A stretch of DNA of 64,000 nucleotides from Chloroflexota bacterium (lineage in GTDB: Bacteria; Chloroflexota; Anaerolineae; Anaerolineales; Villigracilaceae), in contig JACRBI010000008.1 of assembly GCA_016234495.1 (NCBI GenBank), positions 62,001 to 126,000 of the forward strand. The letters run 5' to 3'. The translations under genes and the position numbers were made by a program. Below are positions 18,412-27,100 of the stretch, one piece after another. The notes beneath the pieces are model-generated. The model worked only from the letters and a program-made list of their open reading frames with translations, was not told where the DNA came from and ran no database searches. Within the stretch, counting starts at the first letter, position 1. Every line of letters starts with the position of its first letter.

Positions 18412-19560
18412 CTACAACGCCTGCGCTGCGACCTCGGCGATATCCAGCACGCGGATCTTCTCTTCCGCGTTCAAATGCTTGACCGCTTCATCGAGTGTCA
18501 GCAGGCAGAACGGACAGGCAGTGGCGAGCACCTCCGCGCCGGTATCGAGCGCCTCTTTGACGCGCAACTGTGCGAGACGTGTCGTGGGATTCGTCCCTTC
18601 CAGCCACATGCGTCCGCCGCCGCCCTCGCAGCATAGACTCTTTTCGCGCGAGCGATCCATCTCGATCAACTCGACGCCAGGGATGTGATTCAACACCTCG
18701 CGCGGCTCATCGAAGATTCCATTGTGTTTACCGAGATAACACGGGTCGTGATAAGTCACCTTCTTGGCAAACGAGCCGTTAAATTTCAAACGGTCTTCCT
18801 TGAGCAATCCCGCCAGCACTTGGGTGTAATGCTGCACCTGCGCGTCGAATTTTTCACCAGGCTCGACGGTGTGATAATCATTCTTGAAGGCGTTGAAGCA
18901 ATGCGGCGAAACAGTGAGCATCTTTTGCACGTTCAATTCTTTGAACATCTCGGTATTTTCTTCCACCATCGCCTCAAAGAGACCCGCCTCGCCCAAACGG
19001 CGGACTTCACTCGCGCAGCAGTTTTCGTCGTTGCCGAGAATCCCAAAGTCCACGCCAGCGGACTGGAGCAACTGCACCAGCGCACGCGCCACTTTTTGTC
19101 CGCGTGGATCGTAGGATGGCGTGCAGCCCGCGTAGAACAAATACTCCGCAGGCGTTTCGGCGTAGGCTTTCAAATTCAAATCCTTCGCCCACAGTCCACG
19201 GTCATCGCGCGGCAGTTTCAAAGGGTTGCCATTTCTAAACGTGCTTTCCAGCGCGGTCTTCACGTTGGGATGAACCTTGCCCTTTTCGACAATCGCGCCG
19301 CGCATGGCGATGATTGCTTCCATTGGATTAACTTGTTTTGGGCAGCGGCTCGAACAGGTGGAACAAGTCGTGCAGTCCCACAACTCATCGCGCCCTTCGA
19401 GGTTGAATCCATTTCCAGCAATCAGCACGCGGTAGATAATCATGCGCGGGTTGAGTTTGGTCTTCATCGCCATCGGACATCCGCCAGTGCATTTTCCACA
19501 TTGGACGCACGCGAATAATCCGCGCTCTTTTGCAAATGTTCGGCTTTCGATTTGAAGCAT
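18412..19560 (-). CDS. HdrC-HdrB fusion / HdrD-like iron-sulfur protein
   Basis: This 382-residue protein joins an HdrC-like N-terminus with two 4Fe-4S motifs (CVQCGKCTGGCP and CTTCSTCSSRCP) to an HdrB-like C-terminus with two CCG domains (YAGCTPSYDP...NENCCASE, and HDPCYLGKHNG...SLCCEGGGGRMW). CCG domains carry the non-cubane clusters that reduce disulfides or move electron pairs. ATG at 19560 lies one base from the stop of the upstream HdrA-GltD gene. The same layout occurs in HdrD and in glycolate/lactate oxidase subunits, but the neighbours favour an Hdr role. Confidence 0.83.
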   Translation of the reverse strand: MLQIESRTFAKERGLFACVQCGKCTGGCPMAMKTKLNPRMIIYRVLIAGNGFNLEGRDELWDCTTCSTCSSRCPKQVNPMEAIIAMRGAIVEKGKVHPNVKTALESTFRNGNPLKLPRDDRGLWAKDLNLKAYAETPAEYLFYAGCTPSYDPRGQKVARALVQLLQSAGVDFGILGNDENCCASEVRRLGEAGLFEAMVEENTEMFKELNVQKMLTVSPHCFNAFKNDYHTVEPGEKFDAQVQHYTQVLAGLLKEDRLKFNGSFAKKVTYHDPCYLGKHNGIFDEPREVLNHIPGVELIEMDRSREKSLCCEGGGGRMWLEGTNPTTRLAQLRVKEALDTGAEVLATACPFCLLTLDEAVKHLNAEEKIRVLDIAEVAAQAL

Positions 19561-19561
19561 G

Positions 19562-22333
19562 TTACGCTCCTTCTGGCACGCCAAAATCTTCGGGCGTTGG
19601 TTCAATAACTTGGATTTCTGGTACCGAATTTTTTCTTAACAGAATCATCGCGGCAGACGCCGCCGCTTTGGCATGTGCCACCGTGTCGGGAATATCCTTC
19701 GGTCCCTGACAACAACCCGCCAGGAACATGCCTGGGATGTTGCTCTCCACCGTCCGCAGTTTGGGGTGCGCTTCCTGGAAGTAGCCGTCTGCCCCTTGTT
19801 GCAGATTCAGGATTCGGGTCAGGTCTGATGCGTCAGCGCGCGGGGTGAGTCCCGCCGCGAGCACGACCAAATCCGACTCCAACTCAATCTGCTCGCCGAG
19901 CAAGGTATCCTCCGCGCGGATGATGAGTTTGTCGCCGCGTCTGAGAACTTCCGATGGATTGCCGCGCCGATAGAGAATCCCCTCCTTGCGAACGCGGTCA
20001 TAAAATTCCTCGAAGCCTTTGCCAAACGCGCGGACGTCCATGTAAAAGACCGTTATCTCCGCGCCGGGCAATCTGTCGTGCGCGAGGTGGGCTTGCTTGG
20101 CAACCGCCATGCAACACACGCGTGAACAGTTCGGGAGATTTAACGTGCGGTCGCGCGAACCAACACATTGAATGAAAGTGATTTTTTTCGGTTGCTGTCC
20201 GTTGACAATTATCTTGCCCGCCGTTGGACCTGAAGCCGAAGCGAGCCGCTCGAACTCGAGTCCCGTAATCACCTGCGGATATTTGCCATAGCCAAGTTCG
20301 GGTTTTCGGTGCGGGTCGAAGACATCAAATCCAGTGGCGACGAGAATCGCGTCCACGTCCACATCCACGCGCCTGGGTTTGTCGTCGTGGATAATTGCTC
20401 CGCGTGTACAAGCAGTGACGCATTGATTACATTCCGAGCAAACCGCGCAATTCAAACAACGCTGCGCTTCGGCAATGGCTTGTTCCTTGGTTAGACCAAG
20501 TTCGACTTCCCTGAAACCGCTGACGCGCTCTGCGGCAGGAAGTTCCTGCACTCGTTCACGCGGCGCGCGTTTGACAGGCGAAGTCGGCACGACTTCGATA
20601 TCCTTCGCTTTAGGATAATCTTTTGTGCGACCTTCGCGCATGTCGAGTCCGCGCAGATAACGGTGAATGGACTCAGCGGCTTGAATGCCCGCGCCAATCG
20701 CTTCGACTACGGAAGCGGGACCAATCACCGCATCGCCGCCTGCAAAGACTCCCTTGACCGAAGTTTCCAATGTGAGCGGGTCAACGATGACGCGATCCCA
20801 TTTTGTTTCCACGCCCAAGCCCGCGCTTTCGATGGTTTGACCAATCGCGGCGATGACTGTATCCACTTCGAGAATATATTCCGAACCCTCAACAGGCACC
20901 GGGCGGCGGCGTTCGCTTGAATCGGGCTCGCCCAATTTCATACGGACACATTCGATACCTGCAACACGTCCATCTTTTTCGATCACTCGCACGGGCGCGG
21001 AAAGGAAGGTCAACTTCACGCCTTCTTCTTCGGCAGAAGCGACTTCCCACGCGGCGGCTGGCATTTCCACCCGCGAGCGGCGATAGACGAGTTGAACTTC
21101 GGAACCGAGTCGCAAGGCACAACGCGCCGCGTCAATCGCGGAGTTGCCGCCGCCGATGACCGCCACACGCTTGCCAATCTTTGCTTCATGTCCCATGTTG
21201 AGATGGCGCAAAAATGGCACGGCTTGGAACACGCCTTGAATATCTTCGTTCGGCACGCCGAGTCGCGAACTGCCATGCGCGCCGATCGCCATGAACACGG
21301 CTTGATATTCTTTTTGCAAATCTTCGAGCGAAGGTCCGCCATCGCGTCCGATGGGCGTATTCATTTTGAGTTCAACACCCAACGCAGTGATGGAATTAAT
21401 TTCATCATCTAGCACGTTGCGCGGCAGACGATATTCGGGAATACCTGCGGCTAACATTCCACCTGGGGCGGGCAATGCGTCGAAGACGGTGACTTTGTAT
21501 CCGCGCAGAGTCAGGTTATAGGCTGTGGTCAAACCTGCGGGACCCGCGCCAATCACAGCGACGCGTTCTGCATAATGGACAGGAGCAGGCTTGCCCTGAG
21601 TTGGATCGAAGGGCTCGGGCAGAGTATGAAGCGCTCCTTCATCGTAGGCGAATCGTTTCAGCGCGCAAATCGAAATCGCTTCATCCCAATCCGCGCGTTT
21701 GCATTCCGCTTCGCAGGGATGATAGCAAACGCGACCGAGAGTCCCGACGAATGGCACGCCCGCGTCCAGCACACGTTGATACGCCTCGCGGAATTTTCCT
21801 TCGGCGATCAGCGCGACATAACCCTGCACGGGAATGTGCGCGGGGCAGGTGACTTTGCATGGCGAAGTTTTTTTCTCGATGACAAACGCGGCAGGGACGG
21901 CTTGCGGAAAGACGCGATAAATTGCCTTGTGCGTATCGAGGCCCGCGTTGAAAATATTTGTTGTAATTACGGGACACGCGTCAGTGCAAAGACCGCAGCC
22001 CGTGCAATTTTTTTCATCCACGTAGCGCGGCGCGCGTTCGAGCGTGACATGAAAATCGCCCGCGTGTCCTTCGACATTTTTTACCTGCGTGCATGTCAGC
22101 AATTCGATGTTCGGATTGCGCGGCACGTCCGCCATCTTGGGCGTGAGAATGCACGACGAGCAATCGAGCGTCGGAAAAGTTTTATCGAGTTGCGACATGC
22201 GCCCGCCGATGCTCGGCGATTTTTCAACGAGATACACTTTGAAGCCCGCGTCGGCGATATCGAGCGCGGCTTGAATCCCTGCAATGCCCGCGCCAATCAC
22301 CAGCGCGGCGTGCCTGCCATTTGCGCTGTTCAT
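19562..22333 (-). CDS. HdrA-GltD fusion protein
   Basis: This 923-residue protein places a GltD-like NAD(P)H:flavin module inside an HdrA frame. Order: HdrA FAD site (LVIGAGIAGIQAALDIADAG), PTLDCSSCILTPKM, 4Fe-4S motif CTGCGLCTDACPV near residues 108-120, GltD-type cysteines (CHPCEAECKRA), second FAD site RVAVIGAGPAGLTTA near 255, NAD(P) site RVAVIGGGNSAIDAA near 380, then CLNCAVCSECNQC, and the HdrA C-terminal half with IQCVGSRD and CSRVCC. The fusion suggests electrons enter from NAD(P)H or leave to NAD(P)+. A linker at residues about 239-249 (PEPFDPTQGKP) is encoded by a dispersed repeat at 21591-21613. ATG at 22333 overlaps the previous stop (ATGA). Confidence 0.87.
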   Translation of the reverse strand: MNSANGRHAALVIGAGIAGIQAALDIADAGFKVYLVEKSPSIGGRMSQLDKTFPTLDCSSCILTPKMADVPRNPNIELLTCTQVKNVEGHAGDFHVTLERAPRYVDEKNCTGCGLCTDACPVITTNIFNAGLDTHKAIYRVFPQAVPAAFVIEKKTSPCKVTCPAHIPVQGYVALIAEGKFREAYQRVLDAGVPFVGTLGRVCYHPCEAECKRADWDEAISICALKRFAYDEGALHTLPEPFDPTQGKPAPVHYAERVAVIGAGPAGLTTAYNLTLRGYKVTVFDALPAPGGMLAAGIPEYRLPRNVLDDEINSITALGVELKMNTPIGRDGGPSLEDLQKEYQAVFMAIGAHGSSRLGVPNEDIQGVFQAVPFLRHLNMGHEAKIGKRVAVIGGGNSAIDAARCALRLGSEVQLVYRRSRVEMPAAAWEVASAEEEGVKLTFLSAPVRVIEKDGRVAGIECVRMKLGEPDSSERRRPVPVEGSEYILEVDTVIAAIGQTIESAGLGVETKWDRVIVDPLTLETSVKGVFAGGDAVIGPASVVEAIGAGIQAAESIHRYLRGLDMREGRTKDYPKAKDIEVVPTSPVKRAPRERVQELPAAERVSGFREVELGLTKEQAIAEAQRCLNCAVCSECNQCVTACTRGAIIHDDKPRRVDVDVDAILVATGFDVFDPHRKPELGYGKYPQVITGLEFERLASASGPTAGKIIVNGQQPKKITFIQCVGSRDRTLNLPNCSRVCCMAVAKQAHLAHDRLPGAEITVFYMDVRAFGKGFEEFYDRVRKEGILYRRGNPSEVLRRGDKLIIRAEDTLLGEQIELESDLVVLAAGLTPRADASDLTRILNLQQGADGYFQEAHPKLRTVESNIPGMFLAGCCQGPKDIPDTVAHAKAAASAAMILLRKNSVPEIQVIEPTPEDFGVPEGA

Positions 22334-23457
22334 TTCTCCTCGCCTACTTCCGTCCACTCGTTGGGATGGAACGTGATGAGCGGCAGCGCTTCGGCGACAT
22401 CGTGACCCGCTTCGTATTCAAACGCGGCTTGAACTTTTTCCGCAACCGCGGAGAAGATACTGCCCACAGGAATATTTGCGGGGCAAGCCGATGTACACGC
22501 GCCGCAACTCACGCACGACGCGCTCATGTGATTCATGCGCGTCAATTGGAACAACAGCGTGTCGCCCAACATGCGCGTCGCGCCTTTGCGGTGCGTGGCG
22601 TTGAGATAATAGTCAGGCTCATGGTCGAACGCGGCGGTCTTGAACAAACACGTCTTGCAATAACAAATCGGACACGCGGTCATGCAGTTGTGACAGCGAA
22701 CGCAGGATGAAAACATGCCCGCGACTCCACCGTTGGAATTCATCTTCGCGCGGATGGATGACAACTCGCTCTCTCTTACCTTTTGCCTGATTCCGATTAA
22801 TTGAGCAGTTGCCACTCTGGAACTTTCCACGCTCCACGCCTCGCCTTGAACTGCTTCCGTCAAATGAAGTTTTTCCGCGATTTCATCTTTGACCGTCATC
22901 GGCAGAACGACCGTTGTATCCGCGCCGAACAAATGAATGTGGATGTCAACATTCTCTGGCGCGGGTCGAACGCACATCTGGCAGGCGACGCGCAGGGCTG
23001 GCTTTATCTCAGGTTCGATTCCATCGTGCGCGGCGGAAAGATACGCGGCGAGTGATTCATTGTTCCATGAATTGCTGGTGAGGAATTCATCGAGTTCGCA
23101 AGTCCCTGCACAGTCAATGCCGATGAGAGTTACATCATCCAACGTGGCTTGTTGTAACTTGACCAATTCCACCAACGCGCGGATTTCACACGAACGCAGT
23201 ACAACCCCCAACTTTGTCGGAGCCTTCTTGCCTGTCAATGCGGATACTGCGCGGGCTGTATTGATTGGCATGATGGGCATAAGCGGGTCGGCTTCATCAA
23301 GCATGGCGGAGTTTGTGACCAGTGCAGGTGAGACGCTCCCGCCATGAGTCAGCGGCACAAGCAGCGCCTCGACGATTTTTTCATCCAACAAGCGTTTCAA
23401 GAATCCGCGCAACGCGGCAAGCACGCCATGGTTTTCAACGGGGATGATTGTGTTCAT
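22330..23457 (-). CDS. FrhB/FdhB-like iron-sulfur protein, copy 1
   Basis: This 375-residue protein has the family core (LRSCEIRALVELVK, LIGIDCAGTCELD, LRVACQMCVRPAP) and a richer C-terminus than its paralogues: CVRCHNCMTACPICYCKTC, then CVSCGACTSACP. The extra Cys run resembles FdhB/FrhB from formate and F420 hydrogenases. GAGG precedes the ATG. It directly precedes and overlaps the HdrA-GltD gene, so the two are likely partners. It may link NAD(P)H or formate-derived electrons to HdrA. Confidence 0.77.
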   Translation of the reverse strand: MNTIIPVENHGVLAALRGFLKRLLDEKIVEALLVPLTHGGSVSPALVTNSAMLDEADPLMPIMPINTARAVSALTGKKAPTKLGVVLRSCEIRALVELVKLQQATLDDVTLIGIDCAGTCELDEFLTSNSWNNESLAAYLSAAHDGIEPEIKPALRVACQMCVRPAPENVDIHIHLFGADTTVVLPMTVKDEIAEKLHLTEAVQGEAWSVESSRVATAQLIGIRQKVRESELSSIRAKMNSNGGVAGMFSSCVRCHNCMTACPICYCKTCLFKTAAFDHEPDYYLNATHRKGATRMLGDTLLFQLTRMNHMSASCVSCGACTSACPANIPVGSIFSAVAEKVQAAFEYEAGHDVAEALPLITFHPNEWTEVGEEK

Positions 23458-23469
23458 TAAGCAACCTCT

Positions 23470-23632
23470 TTTCTTATGTCATTGCGAGCGATGGTTGAGT
23501 AGCCACGACCGAAGAGAGTGGCGTATCGAAACCGAGCGAAGCAATCTCATCGTTTGGGGATTGCTTCGCCGCCTTGGTCTCGATACGGGCTTCGCCCTAC
23601 TCGACCAGCGGCGGCTCGCAATGACATCATCA
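23470..23632. repeat. Composite palindromic element (GTCATTGCGAGC family)
   Basis: The element begins GTCATTGCGAGC and ends with its inverse GCTCGCAATGAC. Inside are nested arms GAAGCAATC / GATTGCTTC and GTATCGA / TCGATAC. The same family, in an 81-nt form, is inserted in frame in hemD at 50810-50890. It separates the FrhB-like gene from mvhD. Confidence 0.8.
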
Positions 23633-24055
23633 CACTGCCCACGCGACTCTCATCGGGCTGGGACCAAGTTCCTTCAATGAAGCCACCATCTCGGTGATGG
23701 TCTCCGCGAAGCGTTGACCTTCGCTCGCGCTAATCCACCGTAGCCAGATACGAGTGTCGTCCAAGCCCGTGGATTTGAGAATTTCGCGCATGGCAACATA
23801 GCGACGGCGGGTTTTGTAATTGCCCGTCTGGTAGTGACAATCGCCAGGGTGACAGCCGCCGATCAACACGCCATCCGCGCCGTCAAGCAGGGGCTTCAAA
23901 ACATACACAGGGTCAACCGCGCCGCTGCACATCATCCGCACCACGCGCACATTCGGCGGATATTGCAAGCGCGACGTGCCAGCCAAGTCCGCGCCAGTGT
24001 AGGTACACCAGTTGCACAAGAAGGCGATAATGCGGGGTTCGTATGAGTCGGTCAT
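23630..24055 (-). CDS. mvhD: MvhD-like 2Fe-2S electron-transfer protein
   Basis: This 141-residue protein matches MvhD/FlpD, the small 2Fe-2S protein that passes electrons from a hydrogenase or formate dehydrogenase to HdrA. The cluster ligands are visible as Cys14, Cys17, Cys43, Cys68 and Cys73 within AFLCNWCTYTGADLAG, RMMCSGAVDP and GGCHPGDCHYQTGN. An AAGAGG site precedes the ATG. It directly follows the giant HdrA gene, the position expected for the HdrA electron donor. No hydrogenase or FdhA gene is in the window, so its own donor must be encoded elsewhere. Confidence 0.93.
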   Translation of the reverse strand: MTDSYEPRIIAFLCNWCTYTGADLAGTSRLQYPPNVRVVRMMCSGAVDPVYVLKPLLDGADGVLIGGCHPGDCHYQTGNYKTRRRYVAMREILKSTGLDDTRIWLRWISASEGQRFAETITEMVASLKELGPSPMRVAWAV

Positions 24056-24131
24056 AGGTTTGCCTCTTCTTGAGAGAGATTGGTAATTGGCGATTGCCAG
24101 TTACCAATTTCTAATCTCCAATCTCAAATCA

Positions 24132-27100
24132 CTAAACAACCACATCCAACATGCCAAATATTTCGTCGAGCGTAAAACCTTTTTGCTGGCTGGCTTTGTT
24201 GGGACAAGCCGCCACGCACGCGCCGCAACCCTGACACAGCACTTCAATCACTTCGGCGTGACTCATGCCAGGTTCGAGTCGGCGCGCGCCGTAGGGACAA
24301 ATCTCCACGCATTGACCGCACGCCGCGCACAGTTTGGGATTGACGCTGGCGACAATCGGGGTGGATTCCAATTTCGAGCGCGCGAGTAACGCCACCGCGC
24401 GAACCGACGCGGCTTGCGCCTGCGCGATGGTCTCTTCGATGGCTCTGGGCGAATGCGCCAGCCCAGCGAGGAAGATTCCTTCCGCGGCGAAATCCACAGG
24501 GCGGAGTTTGACATGCGCCTCGAGGAAGAATCCAGCCGCATTGAGCGGGACTTTGAGCAACTGCGCCAATGTGGAATTGCTCGGTTCAGGTTCAATGCCT
24601 GCGCTCAATACCAGCCAATCAGGTTCGAGCGCGACAGTCTGATTTTCTGGCTGGACAGCGACATTGACTTTCAGTTGATTGTTTTCAATCGCAACTTTGG
24701 GTTTGTCCAACTCGCTGTATTCAAGGAAGATGACCCCCGCCTTACGCGCGTCGCGGTAAAGATATTCGCGGAAGCCGTAACTGCGCAGGTCGCGGTACAG
24801 GACGATCACCTGCGTTTCTGGAGATTGCTTCTTGATGGCAAGCGAATTCTTCAAGGCTTGGGTACAACATACGCGGGAGCAGTACGGATGTTTTTCATCG
24901 CGGGAGCCGACGCATTGAATCATCAAAACCGATTTTGGATTTACGATTTCAGATTGACGATTGGTTAGAAGTTCTTCAAGTTCTTTCTGCGTGATGATGT
25001 TGGGATGTTTGCCGTATTGATATTCGGTCGGGGTCATGCCGCGCGCGCCGGTGGCGAGGACAATCGCGCCGTGAGTCAGTTCCGCAGTCGAGCCATCGGC
25101 GAGATGAACGCTGCTGCTGAATTGCCCGGTGTAACCGCCGACGCGGGTTACTTCCGCGCCTGTCATCACGTTGATACGTGGTTCAGAATGCACTGCATCA
25201 ATCGTCTCGCGTAAAAGTCTCTGCGGGTCATCGCTTCCAAATGTGCCTGTGTGAATGTGCCGCAAATTGCCGCCGAGTTCATGCTCGCGTTCAACGAGGA
25301 AGACGCCAAAGCCCTGCTTCGCAATCGAAAGCGCGGAGGTCATCCCTGCCAGCCCGCCGCCGATGACCAGCGCATTGTGATTCACGTCAAAGGTGCTGCG
25401 CGTGATGGGGCGTAATTTTCTTCCTTTTGCGACCGCCATCGCGACAAGTTGCTTGGCTTTATCGGTGGCGGATTCGGGGACATGTTTATGCACCCACGAG
25501 TCATGCTCGCGGATGTTTGCCATTTCAAATAGATGCGGATTCAATCCCGCGCCGCGCAGCGTATCTTGAAACAGCGGCTCATGCGTGCGCGGCGTGCAGG
25601 ACGCGACAATCACGCGGTTGAGTCCCTGCTCTTTGATCCGCTCCGTCAGCCGCATTTGGGTATCCTGCGAACAGGTATAGAGATTGTGCTCTGCATACGC
25701 CACGCCAGGCAATGTCCGCGCGTACTCGACCACTTGGGGCACATTAACCACCGCGCCGATGTTGATTCCACAGTGACAGATGAACACGCCCACGCGTTCA
25801 GGCTCGTCGCTGACGTCACGCTCAGCGGGATATTCGGGGACGCGGGTCAACGTGCCGCGAGCAGTTCCCAACAGCGCGGAGACTTGCGCCGCCGCGCAGG
25901 ACGCTTCAATCACGGATTCGGGAATGTCCTTCGGCTCAGCAAATGCGCCCGCGACGAACACGCCCGGCACGGAAGTCTGTGTCGGGGAGAATCTGTCTAT
26001 GTCGGCGAATCCGCTGTCGGTGAGTCTGATGCGCAGACGTTCTGCCAAAGCGCGAGTTGAGTCTGTGGGGCGGAGTCCGACCGAGAGTACGATCATGTCA
26101 AATTCGTCTTCATGCGAAATCGGTTTGCCATCCCAAGTCACGTAAGTGAGGCGCAGATTGTGGTTGATGGGATTTTCTTTGACCGATGAAACCATGCAAC
26201 GCAGATAGCGAATGCCATGCTCGTTACGCGCGCGTTCGATGTACGGGTCGAAGCCTTTTCCGAATGAGCGGATGTCAATGTAAAAAACCGTCGGCTCGAT
26301 GTGCGCGTCATGTTCCTTGGCGATGATGGCTTCTTTCGTTGTATACATGCAACAAACAGAGGAACAATAATCAGCCCTCTCCCCTTCCCCTCCCCCAATT
26401 TGGGAGAGGGGTGCAGAGGTGTGGGTACAATCGCGCGAGCCCACGCATTGAATCCACGCGACCTTGCGCGGATGATTTCCATCGGATGGGCGTTGGACAC
26501 TTCCCTTGAAGGGACCCGACGCGGAAAGCATTCGCTCGAATTGAATGCTCGTGACGACGTTGGGATAACGCCCGTATCCATATTCGGGACGGATGTTCCC
26601 ATCCATCGGTTCGAGTCCTGGCGTGAGGATGACTGCCCCCACATTCAACTCGGTGAGATGTTCGATTTCGGTGTGACTGATGGCATTGGCGCGGCAAACA
26701 TAAACGCATTGATTACATTCGGAGCAAACGCCGCAATGCAGACAACGCGCCGCTTCGGCGCGGGCTTGGTTTTCGGTGAGGGCATACGCAATTTCGGAGA
26801 AATCCGCAATGCGCTCGGCGGGAGTCCGCTTGGACATTTCGGCGCGGATGGCGGCGGAAGCTTTGCCAGTGACGATGCGTTCGTGGACTTCGTCTGCTGT
26901 GAGTTTGGCAATTGGTGATTGGTGATTGGAGACACCTGCACTTGCGTGCGGTGCAAGTGTTGGTAATTGAGATTCGGTTAAGTAGATATTGATAGACTTC
27001 GCCGCGCGATGACCAGCGGCAATGGCATCCACGATGAAGGCGGTACCTGTCACCGCGTCGCCGCCCGCGAAGATTCCCGCGATGTTGGTGGCGAGTGTTT

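Noticed and set aside
18685-19518. 277-codon plus-strand open frame opposite the HdrD-like gene
   Set aside because: Antisense shadow of a high-GC gene; no ribosome site or recognisable domain.
21575-22405. Long plus-strand open frame opposite the HdrA-GltD gene
   Set aside because: It is antisense to strongly supported cysteine-motif coding sequence and its product is Arg/Ala/His-rich with no family pattern.
23470-23632. Insertion sequence
   Set aside because: Terminal inverse repeats exist but there is no transposase; it is a non-coding palindromic element.
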